Below are positions 34,132 to 48,784 of a DNA stretch of 64,000 nucleotides, in pieces. The position numbers were made by a program, and so were the translations under genes. The notes under the pieces were generated by a model. The model had not been told where the DNA came from. It did not search any database and saw only the letters and a program-made list of their open reading frames with translations. This DNA is from Butyriboletus loyo (lineage: Eukaryota; Basidiomycota; Agaricomycetes; Boletales; Boletaceae): contig JBBPSI010000114.1 of assembly GCA_038093515.1 (NCBI GenBank), positions 1-64,000 of the forward strand, in the 5' to 3' direction. Numbering within the stretch: the stretch's first letter is position 1; each line of letters starts with the position of its first letter.

Positions 34132-36670
34132 ATGTTTTTAACGCTTTCGTCCACATTGCTTTCAGCTCTGATATTGTTGTCTACCCTGCGGTCGTCCTAT
34201 GCTGCGTCCATACTGACCCCACCAGGTCATTCATCCAATAGTACACAACGCCGGGGTTCTACCTCGTACATCCAAGCGGCATACTTCGCGAACTGGTATT
34301 GTCTTCTTTCTACGACGTCTCCTGGCTCTCTAACGTCCCTCTCATCTAAAGGGGCATATATGCTGCCAACTTTCGTACGTGTCAATCCGTCGTCGTTTCT
34401 GTCGTGACTGATCCATCACAGAACCGACGGACATTGACCCAAGCCAACTGACACACATCCTGTATGCGTTTGCGGACGTATCAGCTGGCACCGGCGAGGT
34501 CTTTCTTACGGACAGCTGGGCTGATGAAGAGGTATGTCTGTCGCAGCCCATCGTCAGGATAAGACGTAATCGGCTGACGGTTGCTGAAGAAACACTTCCC
34601 CGGCGACTCTTGGGACGAGCAAGGGAATAACTTGTATGGGTGTTTGAAACAGGTAATGTTGGCCGTTTCCTTAGTCATGTGGTCATTACTGACGCCGCGA
34701 ACAGCTCTACTCGTTGAAACTGTCCCATCGGTATGCTTCTCGAGTCTTACTCTCGATAGCAACTCACTTGAGCCCATAAGTCACCTGAAAGTCTTGTTGT
34801 CTGTTGGCGGTTGGACGTATTCCCAGGAAGCCCACTTCTCACTCCTCACCAATAGCGATTTCCGGGGAAATTTCGTGGCGAGTGCGGTTCAATTAATCAA
34901 AGATTATGGGTTTGACGGGTTGTAGGTTTCTTATGCCCTCATCGTTATCGCTGCTTGACACGAAGCCGTGTAGAGATATAGATTTCGAGTATCCAGCGAA
35001 CGAGGCGGAGGGCCAAGGCTTTCTGGATCTCATGACATCCCTGCGATATGCCTTTAATGAACTTGCGACCGCAAATGGAGATACCACGCCCTACGAATTG
35101 ACGGTAAGCTCGGATTTTCCCTGTGCGACCTGGATGACGACGACGACATTTCTAGGCTGCAGTGTCAGCGGGATCCCAGAATTATGCATACTACCCAGTC
35201 CCGCAATTGGATCGAGTTCTCACTTATTGGAATTTGATGGTACGGTGGCTCTTGTCCCCTCTGGCGTCGTGGGCTCACTTTGCTTGTATAGGCGTATGAC
35301 TATGCTGGTTCTTGGTTGACATTTGTACCCGTTTCATTTCATGGGCACGCTTCAGTTCTTTACATTATTGATCCCAGGCGGACAACCAAGCGAATCTATA
35401 CGGCGGCTCAAAGACAGGTGTGAGCACGGATGCTGCCATCAAACATTACATTTCTTCTGGCGCGACTCCCAGAAAAATCGCGATGGGTAATACCTTTTTT
35501 GTCTCCGCAAAACGACCAATATGAAACTTGATCCGTAGGAATACCGCTATATGGGCGTGCCTTTGAGGATACAAACGGGATAGGACAACCATACAGTGGG
35601 GTGAACCAGGGTTAAAATTCCTGTCCATTCTAGGTCTACTGATCTCCAATCTAGATTGGCCCCGGGACGTTGCAAGCCGGTATCTATTCCTACAAGGACC
35701 TCCCCTTACCAGGCGCGCTGGTGTATGAAGACCTACTGGATGTCACGAGCTATTCTTACGACCTGGTCAAACGAGAGCTCGTCTCGTATGACGTTCCAGA
35801 TATCATGAGGATTAAAGCCGAATATGTCATGTCCAAATCGTTGGCGGGATGCATGTTCTGGGAGGTGTGTTTGCGTGAGATCGAGCCACGATGTCCTCTT
35901 TGCCGACCGTACCCCTAGCTTTCGACCGACAAGACGGGCTCAGACTCGCTCGTCCGGACCGCTGGAGTGACCCTTGGTCATCTGGATCAAATGCCGGTAA
36001 GCTGAGCAAACGTGCAACGTCGCCGCATTCCGTATCACCAACACTCACCATTTTTCTTACAGAACCACATTCAGTAGGTCCACACACATGATGATTCGGT
36101 ACACAATTCTCAACGCGTGCATGCTTCCCTAGCTATCCGAATAGCAAATGGGACAATATCCGTAACAACATGTGCACTGGTGGGTCGATGACCGCACCGA
36201 GCCGGACTAGCACATCTACATCGCCTAAGCCAACGACAACGACAACGACAGCGGCGAAGACAAAGACGACGTCGACCCACGCACCCACCTCCACCGCGTC
36301 CCCGAATTCCTGTCTGTGTGCAGACGTATCCCCATGGAACACGAAGGTATGCTTCATTTTTCGCTTCCTCATCCCTGAACCTCTCTTACAACCCTCCGAT
36401 CAGGCCGTTTATACGGGTGGCGAAGAGGCTGTGTACGGTAAGGGAAAATATTTCTGGGGCCTCGCGCGACCATCGAGGGGCTCACCTTTTCTTTCTTTCT
36501 TTCTTCCTTTAGACGGACATCTTTGGACGGCAAAGTGGTGGACGGAGAACGACGTCCCTGGGAGTGCGGGTAAGCAGGCCTATCGTACCGTTCGTCCATT
36601 CATCGCGGCTGACAACGATATTTACGACGGTATAGCGGACGTGTGGGAGAACGAGGGAACGTGTGATTGA
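34132..36670 (+). CDS. Secreted GH18 chitinase with C-terminal CBM5 chitin-binding module
   Basis: ATG at 34132 opens a signal peptide ([19 protein letters not shown], then a likely cut after SSYAA). Joined exons give YFANWGIYAANFQPTDIDPS (one exon is only 23 nt), [25 protein letters not shown] and the catalytic GFDGLDIDFEYP (DGxDxDxE, Glu acid) across an intron near 34925-34974. [25 protein letters not shown] and AGCMFWE follow. After a Thr/Ser-rich linker (about 36190-36300) comes a CBM5 module: [33 protein letters not shown] and VWENEGTCD to the stop at 36670. The enzyme hydrolyses chitin, either in wall remodelling or nutrient use. About eleven short introns split it. Confidence 0.94.
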
Positions 36671-37390
36671 TCGCACGCGACGTTGCGTATAACTATAGAG
36701 GGGAACCATTCATATCATTGTCCGAGATCGCTCGCTGTCACTCTCTCTTTTTAGGTTAAACGGTGCAGTCGGATCGTATGCGGGGTAGAGAGGGTTGAAA
36801 GTTGCGGAGAGTTTCGTCTTTTTTTTTAACCCATGGGTAGAATCCACTTGTCCTGTTTCCGACCATTCACTTGCCTTGGAACGAATTTTAGAATTGACTC
36901 GCGTATCCGCATCGACGTTTTCAAAGCACTCCCCTCTCAATCGACTAGCAATGGGGTACATTTTTCCGGGCGCGCGCTCGAAGAAGAAAAAAAGAAAAAC
37001 CACATACACACAAAGGAGAGATGAGTGGAGAGCCAGAACGAATAATTAAGACCATGCTCGACGATGCAATGAACGGGGGAAATAGTGCTTTCGACTCTAA
37101 AAAAAAGGCGCGCTCTGACCGCATAAATGATACGGAATGTCCTTGAAAAAAAAGAGGCAGGAGCGACGACGACTGGGGTGGAAGAAGAAAAGAGGGAGAG
37201 AGAGAGAGAACTTAGACTACTGTCGAAGACAACCATCGAATCCACTCATAATCGCAGGATTGCAGGACAACACTTGGCCACAGAAAAGGGAACAGGAAAA
37301 AAAAAAAGGAAAATTCCATAGAGAGGAATGCGAATGCGGGGACAACCCACGGCCAGCGCGCGTAAAAGGAAAGAAAGACGGTTTGAAGGA
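36671..37390. other. Convergent intergenic region with simple repeats
   Basis: Lies between the chitinase stop and the kinase stop. It contains A-rich runs and a (GA)n microsatellite around 37194-37211. No protein or RNA gene is recognised. Confidence 0.5.
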
Positions 37391-39612
<2,222 letters not shown>

Positions 39613-40179
39613 TTTTCTGAATGAATGAAGGGGAGAAGGGAAGAAGAGCGGGAGAAGAATGCGGTTGGAAGGAGAGGGTTAAGAGGGACTGCGAGATAAG
39701 ATCTTGGCCTGATCACAACACAGCACTACACCATTGCACTGCTTCATCCGCACTGCGGTCGCGCGCTGATGCCCTTCTAGATCGTTGCCATCGACCACGC
39801 TCGACGATCTGATTGGGCTTCATCTCGCCAACACGACGCGCTCGCCTTATCTTTGGCTGTGTACCGATGAGAACGACGGCGTTGGATGAGAAATGCAGAG
39901 TCGCGCCGCACTACTCTAAGCGCAGTTCCCAGCGAGATGTACTACTGACATGTTTCAGCCGCATCCAACACGTCCGTCTGAGAACGCTTCGAATTCTATG
40001 CCTGGGATCTCTAACACGGTAAACTCGCAGTGTAACCATCCTAGACACATTAAAAGTTCAGTCATACTTTTGTAAGAGATGGGAACTACCTTCCATTTAT
40101 GTCACCCAATCAGTAGTACCCAAGAAATTATTTGTCATCGCCATCCAGCGTGTCCTGCACGCACCAAAAAGAAAAAGAA
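39613..40179. promoter_or_regulatory. Divergent promoter region of YPK1 (-) and eIF3L (+)
   Basis: 567 bp between divergent start codons. The left part is purine-rich on the plus strand (GAAGGGGAGAAGGGAAG), a pyrimidine tract for the kinase promoter. No specific binding site is asserted. Confidence 0.45.
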
Positions 40180-42503
40180 ATGTCGGGACAACAACGTGTG
40201 GCTCTATGGGCCGCAGAGCCCGACCTCGACGACGAAATAAACGACGTCGACATCCCCCTCACGATCCCGTCCTACCCCACCGCCGACATCTACGATGAGC
40301 CCAACCTCCAGCTCGACGAGAGCGCCCTCCTCGCGATGCAAGCCCAGATCGCACAACAAACTGCCTTTGCACATATCCCAGACGTCGTCAAGCGCGTAAG
40401 TTGTGGGGTCTCCCATCGTCTACATACACATTCATACTCCCTCACACGTCCTCTGATCTAACCCATTTCTTTTTTCCACTCCAGTTCATCGTCCACTTTC
40501 ACCAAGCCGTTCTGGACAATAACCTCCCCGAAATCACGCTCGCCTACGAATCAGGCTGGAACCGTCTCACCGAAAAATTCTACGCTAAAACCGAATGGCC
40601 CGAAGCAGAGATCATCGCCCCCCTCGTCAACGATGACCAGATCTTCCTCGTCTTATACCGCGAACTCTATTATCGTCATGTTTACTCTCGTCTACAGCCC
40701 AACATCGACGATCGGTTCCATTCGTACGAGAACAGCTGCGAGCTGTTCAATTATCTACTCAGTGCGTGATCACGATACTGTCGACCCGTTCGTCGCTCAT
40801 CTCTCGGGCACGGAATAGATTCGGACGGGCCTGTGCCCCTCTCGCTACCCGCTCAATGGCTCTGGGACATCGTCGACGAGTTTATCTATCAGTTCCAATC
40901 ATTTGCGCTCTTCCGATCGCGGCCCGCGACCAAGACAGACGACGAGCTCGCGATGCTTGGTTCCGAAGGCGGCGCTCAAGCTTGGAGCAGCTACAGCGTC
41001 CTCAACGTCCTCTACTCCCTCATCCAAAAGAGTCACGTCAACGAATGGCTCAAGGCCCGCGCCGAAGGTAAGACCGATGAGGAGATCGAGTACGTCCACC
41101 ATCCCAGTCTCTGTCAAGTGGGAAGAACGTGATTGACGCCCGACACAGGGACCTCGCGGGCGAGTATGGCACACGACCGCTATACCGGCAGCTTGGGTAT
41201 TTCTCGCTCATTGGATTGCTCCGCGTTCACGTCCTTCTCGGTGACTTTACGCTTGCGCTCAAAGTCGTGGAACAAGTGGGGTTGGGGTTGGGTGTGGGTC
41301 AGAAAGCACCGTTCACGGCGCCAACTGCGGCCCATGTCAGTACAGCATACCATGCTGGCGTGTGTTACTTGATGCTCATAAGAGTGACGGATGCGGCGAG
41401 GGTGTTTACGGGCTGTCTAAACTGGGTCATGCGGGCGAGACAATACCACACGCGGAGTTACCAGTATGACCAGGTGCGTGTGAAGCTGGACGCGTTCAGC
41501 CGTGACTGACGTTGTACAGATCAACAAAACGGCCGACCGGATGTATGCCCTACTCGCACTTTGCAATACCCTCGCGCCCACACGGTTGGACGACAATGTG
41601 ATGAACACTGTGCGAGAGAGGTATGGCGACCAGATGGCACGCATGAGTCGGGGGTGAGTGTTGCCTCGTGGGACCCACATCCGTACGAACTCACGTACTT
41701 ACAGCGAGGAGGGTTTGAGCACCTTTGAAGAAATCTTCCTCTACGCCTGCCCCAAATTCATCACTGCAAATGGACCTCCCTACGGCGACCCCACCACACT
41801 GAGTCTGTTGCTCAACCCACCCACGCCGTCGTCACCGACGTCGCCGTCTGTGGCCAACAATGCATCAGATCCAACACACCGTCACCTGCGTGCGCTCACG
41901 TCCCATTTCTTGTCGTTGGCACCCGTACCTGTCCTCCGTAGCTTGTTGAAGCTGTACACCTCCCTCGATGCGCGGAAGCTGGCTGGGTTCCTCGGCGCGG
42001 GGGTGGACGAGGAGGAAGTGTTGAGTTGGATGATGGTCATGAAGAACGCGGGACGGTGCGTCGGCCGTGTCAACGTTGCCGCAGGGGCGGACAAGGACGA
42101 GGAAAAGGGTGCGGGTGCCAACGGGGCATCGTCGGCCAACGGCGGAGGCAGTCTGCTCGACGGCGGATGGATGTCCATCAGCGATTTGAATTTCGTGATC
42201 GACGAGGTGCGTGGGTGTGGGTGTGGGTTGTACACGGATGATGCTGACCCTCTGAATTTGGACCAGAACGTGATTCACATTGCAGAGTCGACCGTCGGGA
42301 GGCGTTATGCGGGGTGGTTTATCCGGAATTCAGAACATGCGGCCCGGGTGCTAGATGGGTTGCGCGCGTCGCCATTGCCAGGGTCTGCGGGGGTGCCTAC
42401 GAAAGCACAGGGCAGGGAAGGGGATGCGAAAGGGGATAAAAATGTCAAGGCGGAAGGTGCACCGAGGCAAAAGGTGGCATGGGGCGGGGTAAAGGCTGCT
42501 TGA
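40180..42503 (+). CDS. eIF3L: Translation initiation factor eIF3 subunit L
   Basis: ATG at 40180 ([19 protein letters not shown]). The conserved core is plain: [19 protein letters not shown] across the first intron, then [33 protein letters not shown] and [15 protein letters not shown]. Next come [37 protein letters not shown] and the TPR/PCI-like C-terminal half ([39 protein letters not shown] across an intron near 42207-42267). The stop is at 42503. Subunit L belongs to the PCI/MPN core of eIF3, which loads mRNA onto 40S ribosomes. An Ala/Gly-rich low-complexity insert near 42080-42160 and a charged C-tail are lineage-specific additions. Confidence 0.95.
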
Positions 42504-42585
42504 TGTCCTAGTTGTAGAGAATGATCACGTGCCGGCTATCACTTGAGTTCCTCCACGGCCAAAGCCGATCTTAAAGACATCGACA

Positions 42586-43619
42586 ATGCCCTCAGTCGAA
42601 GCCTCACATCCCAAACTCACGTCGCTCACGACCGCAACGCTCTCCCTCCTCCTCGAACGTCAGCGTCTTCAATCAACGCACCCTACCCTGCACCTCACAC
42701 AGATCGTGGTGAACCTGCGGACGCTGCGCAGTGGTGTGATTGCCCTCCAGGACGCTTCCGGCCCAGGGACGGGCAGACTCGGAGATGCGGACGGGGACGA
42801 AGGAATAGCGGCGCTCTGGGGACAGTACGAGCGACTGAGGGGCATGTTGGGCGAGGAAGAGGCTGACAAGGCCGGATTGGAGAGGTGTGTTTGTTGCTTC
42901 TACTCTTTGCACCCCTTTATCCGGCTGGGAATTGGGATTTCTTTTGCTTGCTTGCTTACTTGCATTCTTTCTTTCTTGCTAGCATCGCGTTGCCCGAGGT
43001 ACCCTCCCCGACGCTACCTGCCACGCCAGAACTCGAACGTAAGCGGAGCCTTGAGCCTGTGTTTGAACCATATACGGACGAACCGGGCGACGAGGTGGAT
43101 CGTGACGAAGGTGGGATATTGTTGCAGCAACGACAGATTATACAAGGTGCGGAATCCTGTCTACTACCTCACAATCCCTCCACGTTTCGTTCGCTCTTGT
43201 TTCGTGTTCGTGGGCGAACGATTCCAATTCCAAAATATGCAATGTACTCACACGACAACCCTCCCCTTTTTTTTTCCCTTTTTACCTCGAGAAAATAGAT
43301 CAAGACATGCATCTCGATCAACTGTCGTCGTCTGTTTACCGACAGCATCATTTATCGCTTCAGATTAATGACGAGTTGGACGTACACACGGGGCTGTTGG
43401 ATGCGCTCGATACGGAGTTGGACGGGACGGGCGCGCGGATGGCGAGTGCGCGGAGACGGCTTGCGCGTGTTGCCCGCGGAGCCAAGGAAAATGGTACGTA
43501 TGTGTGTGTGTCAGTTCCGGCAGAGTCGTGCAGCTCACACTTTCTCGCCAGGATCGACGGTGACTATCGCATTGCTCATTCTCGTGTTGCTCATCCTCAT
43601 CGTCGTGTTCAAAACATGA
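42586..43619 (+). CDS. SYN8: Syntaxin-8-like Qc-SNARE
   Basis: ATG at 42586 (MPSVEASHPKLTSLTTATLS), only 82 bp after the eIF3L stop. The N-terminal region is helical (HLTQIVVNLRTLRSGV). The SNARE core is formed from the last two exons: QDMHLDQLSSSVYRQHHLSL and QINDELDVHTGLLDALDTEL carry the zero-layer Gln. The C-terminal anchor TVTIALLILVLLILIVVFKT ends at the stop at 43617-43619. Syn8-type SNAREs act in endosome and vacuole fusion. About four introns. The Qc assignment follows from core similarity to STX8; an alternative is Tlg1-like. Confidence 0.88.
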
Positions 43620-43845
43620 CACGGGACGTCGTGACGTGGATCGGATGGAGTTCGTTGTATTCGATTACCGATGGTAAGATGCTTGGTTAGAAAGGTCGGT
43701 CGGGCGTCGGACGTAATAGTAAGAGGTGACCACCTAATGGACACCATCTAAGCTTTGTACTGACATAAATGATACCATAATATCAACACCAGACATTATT
43801 CTATCAGGCACCAGCTTCTCCGGCCCTGATACACGAGGTCGTGGC
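43620..43845. other. Convergent 3' region
   Basis: Lies between the SYN8 stop and the amidotransferase stop. Short AT-rich stretch, no gene. Confidence 0.5.
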
Positions 43846-44949
43846 TCACACGACCCCCAACACGCCCCATATCACCTTTCCTACCTTGCTGATGCCATCA
43901 CACGCTAGTCCATCTGGGTAATGCCTCCCAGGTATACCGCCTTCCCGCAAATGGCCATCATTCACCGATTTCTCGCCTAACAACTGAACGCGTGCGTCTA
44001 GCAGCATGGACATGAATGACGGTGTGAATTCGGGGTGTCCTTGGACGGTGAGGACATGGATAGACGTCAGAGGGATATGGGGGAGTGCGTCCGCATCCGA
44101 GTCGATGTCGCCCGGCAACGATGGTTCGGATGCGGGGTCGAATATGACCATACCGTGGTTGGGCGTGATGTCTGTCGAACCGAGGAGATGTGCGTTGGGT
44201 GGGGCTGTCGGGACGTGGTCCCTATGCATCTGTTGAAGATCCTGTCTCACGAAAAAAACCGCATCCGCGTTGTTTGCTCATCCGTTCGGGAAGGGGAGGG
44301 GGACACGTACGAGCTGGTCATAGCCAAAGATGGCTTTGCCGAGTGTGGTGAGCTGGATGGCCGTCACGGCGACTTCCCAGAGACCGTTGTTCTGTACGCA
44401 GCTGCCACCGAGGGCTCTGGCGATGATTTGGTGGCCGAAGCAGATGCCTGGATGGGGGTGTGAGAAGAGGGGAAGAGGTGGATGGGTTTCCTTACCGAAT
44501 ACTTTCATGGATGGTTTCTCGGTGACGATACGCTTGACGTACGCGACGAGTTTGTTGATCCATTCGATGTCTTCGTAGGCTGAGAAACCTGCAAAGAAAA
44601 ATACTAATAAGAAGAGCAGACGACCACGATAAGAGAGGACGGAGACAGACGAGAGCCGCTGATCAAGAGACCGTCGTAGTGGACGTCGTCTGGGGGATAG
44701 ACCATTTCGCTGACGACATCATAAGCATCGAGGGTGAATGTGTCCTCTGGACGTGGTCAAGAGTCAGAGACCGCACGGATCGCTCTCTCTCTGTAGAAAG
44801 AGCCCACCCGAGTTGATCCGTGCGAGCGACGAGGACAAGAGCTGGCTGAATATCTTCTGGTAGTCGCCGTGCACGGCCTTGATGGGCGGAATGGGCGAGT
44901 CGCAGGCAAGGAGGGCAAGTCGGCGGGCAGTGACACTGGCAGACGGCAT
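43846..44949 (-). CDS. Class I glutamine amidotransferase-like protein
   Basis: ATG at 44949 (MPSASVTARRLALLACDSPI). Joined exons give EDTFTLDAYDVV, DDVHYDGLLISGS, the nucleophile loop GICFGHQIIARALGGSCVQN (Cys), GMVIFDPASE and TVQGHPEFTPSFM (catalytic His and Glu). The stop is at 43846. This fold removes ammonia from glutamine, or hydrolyses gamma-glutamyl bonds in related enzymes. As a stand-alone protein of about 270 residues with no synthase domain, its acceptor is unknown. Similar stand-alone proteins are common in fungi. The gene is divergent from the CUE1-like gene with an 82-bp gap. Confidence 0.87.
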
Positions 44950-45031
44950 TTGCTCTCGAGCGTCCACTTTTCCTTGTTCTGTTTTTTTTTACCACGTCCC
45001 AACTCTGTCTCTGCCCGTTACGCTGCCTGTC
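44950..45031. promoter_or_regulatory. 82-bp divergent promoter of the amidotransferase and CUE1-like genes
   Basis: Extremely short space between two start codons. It holds a run of ten T followed by ACCACGTCCC, whose complement GGGACGTGGT contains GACGTGG, a core resembling unfolded-protein-response or CRE-type bZIP sites. The site identity is an inference. Confidence 0.45.
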
Positions 45032-45995
45032 ATGAGCGAGGTCGTGAACGCTCTCGTCGCATTCGCTGTCATCGTCTTTATCTTTAGATGGGCTACTTCA
45101 GGTTTTTCGTTCGAGTTTCCCCCCTTCTTCAATCCGAGCTCACCTTCCGAGTCGCTCAGGTTCCTCGTCCTCGTCCTCGTCCGACACACGATCAGCCACC
45201 GCCGCGCTCGGCTTCAGGCCAAAGCACGTCACCCAGGACATGGTACGTTTCATCCCATTCCCCCGCTCGATCCATCCCCATCCCCACCCCACACACCACG
45301 CCCCAGGTCGACCAAATCCACACCATGTTCCCCGACATCCCGACGTACGTACACCCTCAACCCCAACCCCAACCTCGAACACACCCCACCTCATCATAAC
45401 CCTCCCCCCCCCTCTTGTCCAGAGACAACATCCGTTTCGACCTCTTGCGCACCGGCAACGTCGAACTAACGTCGAACAAGATTCTCGAGCGTGGGTTTCT
45501 CGAACCGGTACGTCCCATCCCCCTCCCTCCTCCTCCCATACCCCCGGTGTTTGGTACGTGCATCTCAAACGGAACTCAGCCCCCGCCGGCCTACTTTACG
45601 CTCTACCCACGCCCCGGTATCAATGGCCAACGCCGACAACGCCACAACGCTCCACCCACCATCACCACCGCCTCCTCAACGACCACCGCACGCCATCCAT
45701 CCCTTATCGAGCGCTACGACCTCGAACGCGTGCTCGCCGAGACGTCCAACACGTCCGACGCACACGCCCTCGCGGACGCAGGCGGAAAAGCCAAGTGGGA
45801 AGACGCCCCCGAGAAACGAGAGGCTAGTTTGAGAGAGCGCAAGGCCCAGATGGTGTTGGCTGCCAGGCAGTGCGTCGGGGATGCTCTTTGTCGTTGGGAA
45901 GACTGAGCGATCCTTTTTTTTTTCCTACTAGGCGTATGCTGGCGCAGCAACAAAAGGAAAAGGACGCTTCAGGGAGTGGTTCGGGTTCGCGGTGA
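45032..45995 (+). CDS. CUE1-like ER membrane ubiquitin-binding protein
   Basis: ATG at 45032. The N-terminal MSEVVNALVAFAVIVFIFRW is a single membrane anchor. A Ser-rich linker leads to a CUE domain: VTQDMVDQIHTMFPDIP (MFP motif) and FDLLRTGNVELTSNKIL (di-leucine motif). After a Pro/Thr-rich linker come SLIERYDLERVLAE and a charged helix ending KAQMVLAARQRMLAQQQKE, similar to the E2-binding region at the C-terminus of Cue1. The last residues are Ser/Gly repeats; stop at 45993-45995. Cue1 tethers and activates Ubc7 for ER-associated degradation. Function is inferred from architecture; length (about 200 residues) agrees. Confidence 0.85.
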
Positions 45996-46419
45996 CTCTC
46001 GTGTCCACTGGAGTGGGTCAGAGCGTGTAGTGAGCTCCCGTCTTTGATTGACTTGCTCTCTCCTTGATTTTGCTCTACGGTTGATGCTACATCCCAATGT
46101 AATATTGGTTTGGGCGTTGCGACCGATGGGTATCGCTTGTTCCGTTCTCGTCAGCGCCAGCATCGCCGAGAGTGAGATCGATTATAACCTACAGCAAGTG
46201 CGTTTCAAAACTAGGGTACTAAATAAGAAATGATGTCCCCAGCTAGAAGAATATCCCTATTGGCTGCTTGAAAAGAGAGGATACAGAAAGTGAACGAGGA
46301 CCGCCAAATGAATGATACGCTACAATTATGGTATAAGTAAGTTGGGGTAACGGTTCCTGGTTGCAGATGCAGTCTGTGGTGTGGATAATGATCACAGGCA
46401 GTGGTAGCCTAAACGCATG

Positions 46420-48630
46420 TTAGTCCCTCTCAAACGCGTCGGCAGCCGTCCTGACGGTCGGGGTATCAACGAGCGGCGGTGGTTTCTCCGCTGCATCCTT
46501 GAGCACATTCATCCCGCCCCTTATCCCATCCACGGGAGGCCGTCCACCACTCGACACCCGCCCCGTCCCTGATCGCTTCCCAGCGCTGCCACTCAATCCC
46601 CGAATACTCTCCGGCCGCTTCAAAATAGCGTCTGCCAGCGCATTGTTTCTGAAAACCTCTTCTTCTTCTTCCTCCCAAAGATCTTCATCCCCCGAACCAT
46701 CCTCCATGCCATCCCAATCACCCAAGGACGACTCGTCAGAGGCGCTCTTCACATTTTCAGCGCGTCGCCGTCGCTGTCGGCCCCTTGATGATGACCCCGA
46801 TGCCGACGAATCAGGCGTCCGTCGTCCAGCCTGCCCCGGATCCCGTTCCGGAACACACAATCCCAGGCCAGACCACAACAAGGGTGACATGCCGTGTTCC
46901 TTTCCCGAATATAAACCTACGGAAGCACGTGCGGCAAATCCCGGGGGATGTGAAGTGAGCATGGGCGCACATGCAAGCAGTGCTTGCACATGTGCAGGTG
47001 CACTGGCGGAGTTTTGAGTCTGAACTGCAGGTGGGAGCGGAAAGGGCACGAGGGGGTGGTGTCGTAAATGTGGAGACGAATGCGCATGTGGTGATGTTGG
47101 GAAAGAAAAGCCAGAATTCAAGGCCTGTTGCGCCTGGAACGATGCGGCAGTCACGTACGCCTGAAGTTGCTGCATGAGGTGGTACATTTGGGCTTGAAGC
47201 TACGATGTTTGCGGGATCGACAGTGTGCAGAGAGAAAAAATAAGATTCCAAGGACTCACCTCTGCCTCTCTCCTTCGCCAAAGACCCGCATCCTCGTTCC
47301 ACCTCCAGCGAAGTTCGTCACGTTCTCTACTCGCCTGCTCAGCCTGTACGCATAATTGCTCTTCCCGTAAACGCGCTGCTTCGAGAGCATCGTGCATGGA
47401 TGCGAGCTGTATCTGCGCGCTGGCTGCACTTTGATCCAAAGGTTGTGTATCACGTTCTCTTTGGCTGAGGACCTCAGAGGGAGATAGCGATCGTGATGGA
47501 GGTGTTGACCCCCGAGAATTAGTTGGTGTGGATGGTCCAGCACCATCATTAGAAAAACTATTGGAGCGGATCACGATATGATGCGAAAGATCAGGTAAAG
47601 AAACAGGTACGCACGTGGACGGGATAATAGATAACGACGGACAAGGCACACTCGGATGAGTAGAAGGAAAGGGACTTGCCACGCTGTCAGGCAATGCGGA
47701 AGGTGTTGGTGATTTGACGCCCTGTTCCATTTTCGACAGGCGCAACCTTGTTCTGGCACGGACAAGCTTGGTGCACCTCCCACTCGTGGAGGCCGCCTGG
47801 GAATTAGATGGTTGGAGTGTGCCTAAGTCTGTACGTGCTGTAGAGAAGGGCGGAGATGAAGGGGCGTCTTCGGAGGCATGGCCTATGGCTGTCGAGGCAG
47901 GACTGGCGTTCGCTTGCGTGTCTACGGAAGTCATTGAATCTGGGAGAATGGAATGTGGACGAACGGCGTCTGTCCAGGAGCACGCGTCCGAAGAACGGTG
48001 ATCGGAGATGTCGCCGGGCGATGTGACAGACGACGTGGAGGATGCATTGCGAGCCATGTTCTCGGCACCGCCATCATCCGACCCAGCGTCCAGACTTGAG
48101 GCGCGACGGTCCAGCTCCAACAGGTCCCTAGTAGGCTCAGGAGACTGGGAGCGAGAGGTAGACGACGCGGTGTCGTTCCCAGGCGCGGCCGAGGTCAAGA
48201 ACGTGTCGGTAGAGGGAGGGGGATGGTCGTGGTCAGCGGCCTTGATGGCGTTGAGCAAGGCCTTTGACTTCTTTCCGCCGTTCAATAGATCCCTGAATGG
48301 ATCCTTGCCTCTGCGACGACGCTCTTTGGAACGGGCGCTCTTGTGGTCCTTTTGGTCGGGAGCGAGAGTGGAGAGGGGCTGCTGCTGGCTTGTGGACGGC
48401 ACTGAGCGGGCAGTGGAGATGCGACAGGACGAGAGGGCGGCGAAGATGGGGGGCGCGTTGTCGGGGTGTTGCTGGTCGACGGAGGGGGGTTCGGGATGTA
48501 TGTGGTGCCAGAGACAGGAGGTGAGTGCGATGGCGAGGGAGCTGGCGGCAAGGAGAAAGACGGTGTTGAGGACGAATCGGTCGTCGGCCAGCCAGCGACG
48601 GAGGGGATCAGTGTGCTCGCCGTCGGTCAT
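46420..48630 (-). CDS. Uncharacterised membrane-anchored low-complexity/coiled-coil protein
   Basis: ATG at 48630. Residues about 19-41 (FVLNTVFLLAASSLAIALTS) form one membrane segment. A basic patch (SARSKERRRRGKDPFRDLLN) and a long Ser/Pro/Thr-rich region follow. Near residues 415-475 is a heptad-like stretch (LASMHDALEAARLREEQLCV, ASRERDELRWRWNE) that continues after one intron as QAQMYHLMQQLQAYVTAASF. The C-terminal ~230 residues are Pro/Ser-rich with an acidic run (EDLWEEEEEEVF). The stop is at 46420. I know no family with this layout; a scaffold or tether is possible but unproven. The long intact frame supports a real gene of about 730 residues. Confidence 0.7.
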
Positions 48631-48784
48631 AGCGCCAGCGCGGGCGAGTTGGCAATCGAGTCCAAAAGTCCACTTTCAATCTCCGATTACGAGACCCTCT
48701 GTTTTATCTTTGGAGACGGAGTCAATACAGACTAGAATGACCATTCGAGGGATTTGCTAGTAACTCCTTCGTCCATCAAGCAAC

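Noticed and set aside
37190..37215. A GA microsatellite considered as a regulatory GAGA element
   Set aside because: It lies between two convergent stop codons, so a promoter role is unlikely; it is treated as a simple repeat.
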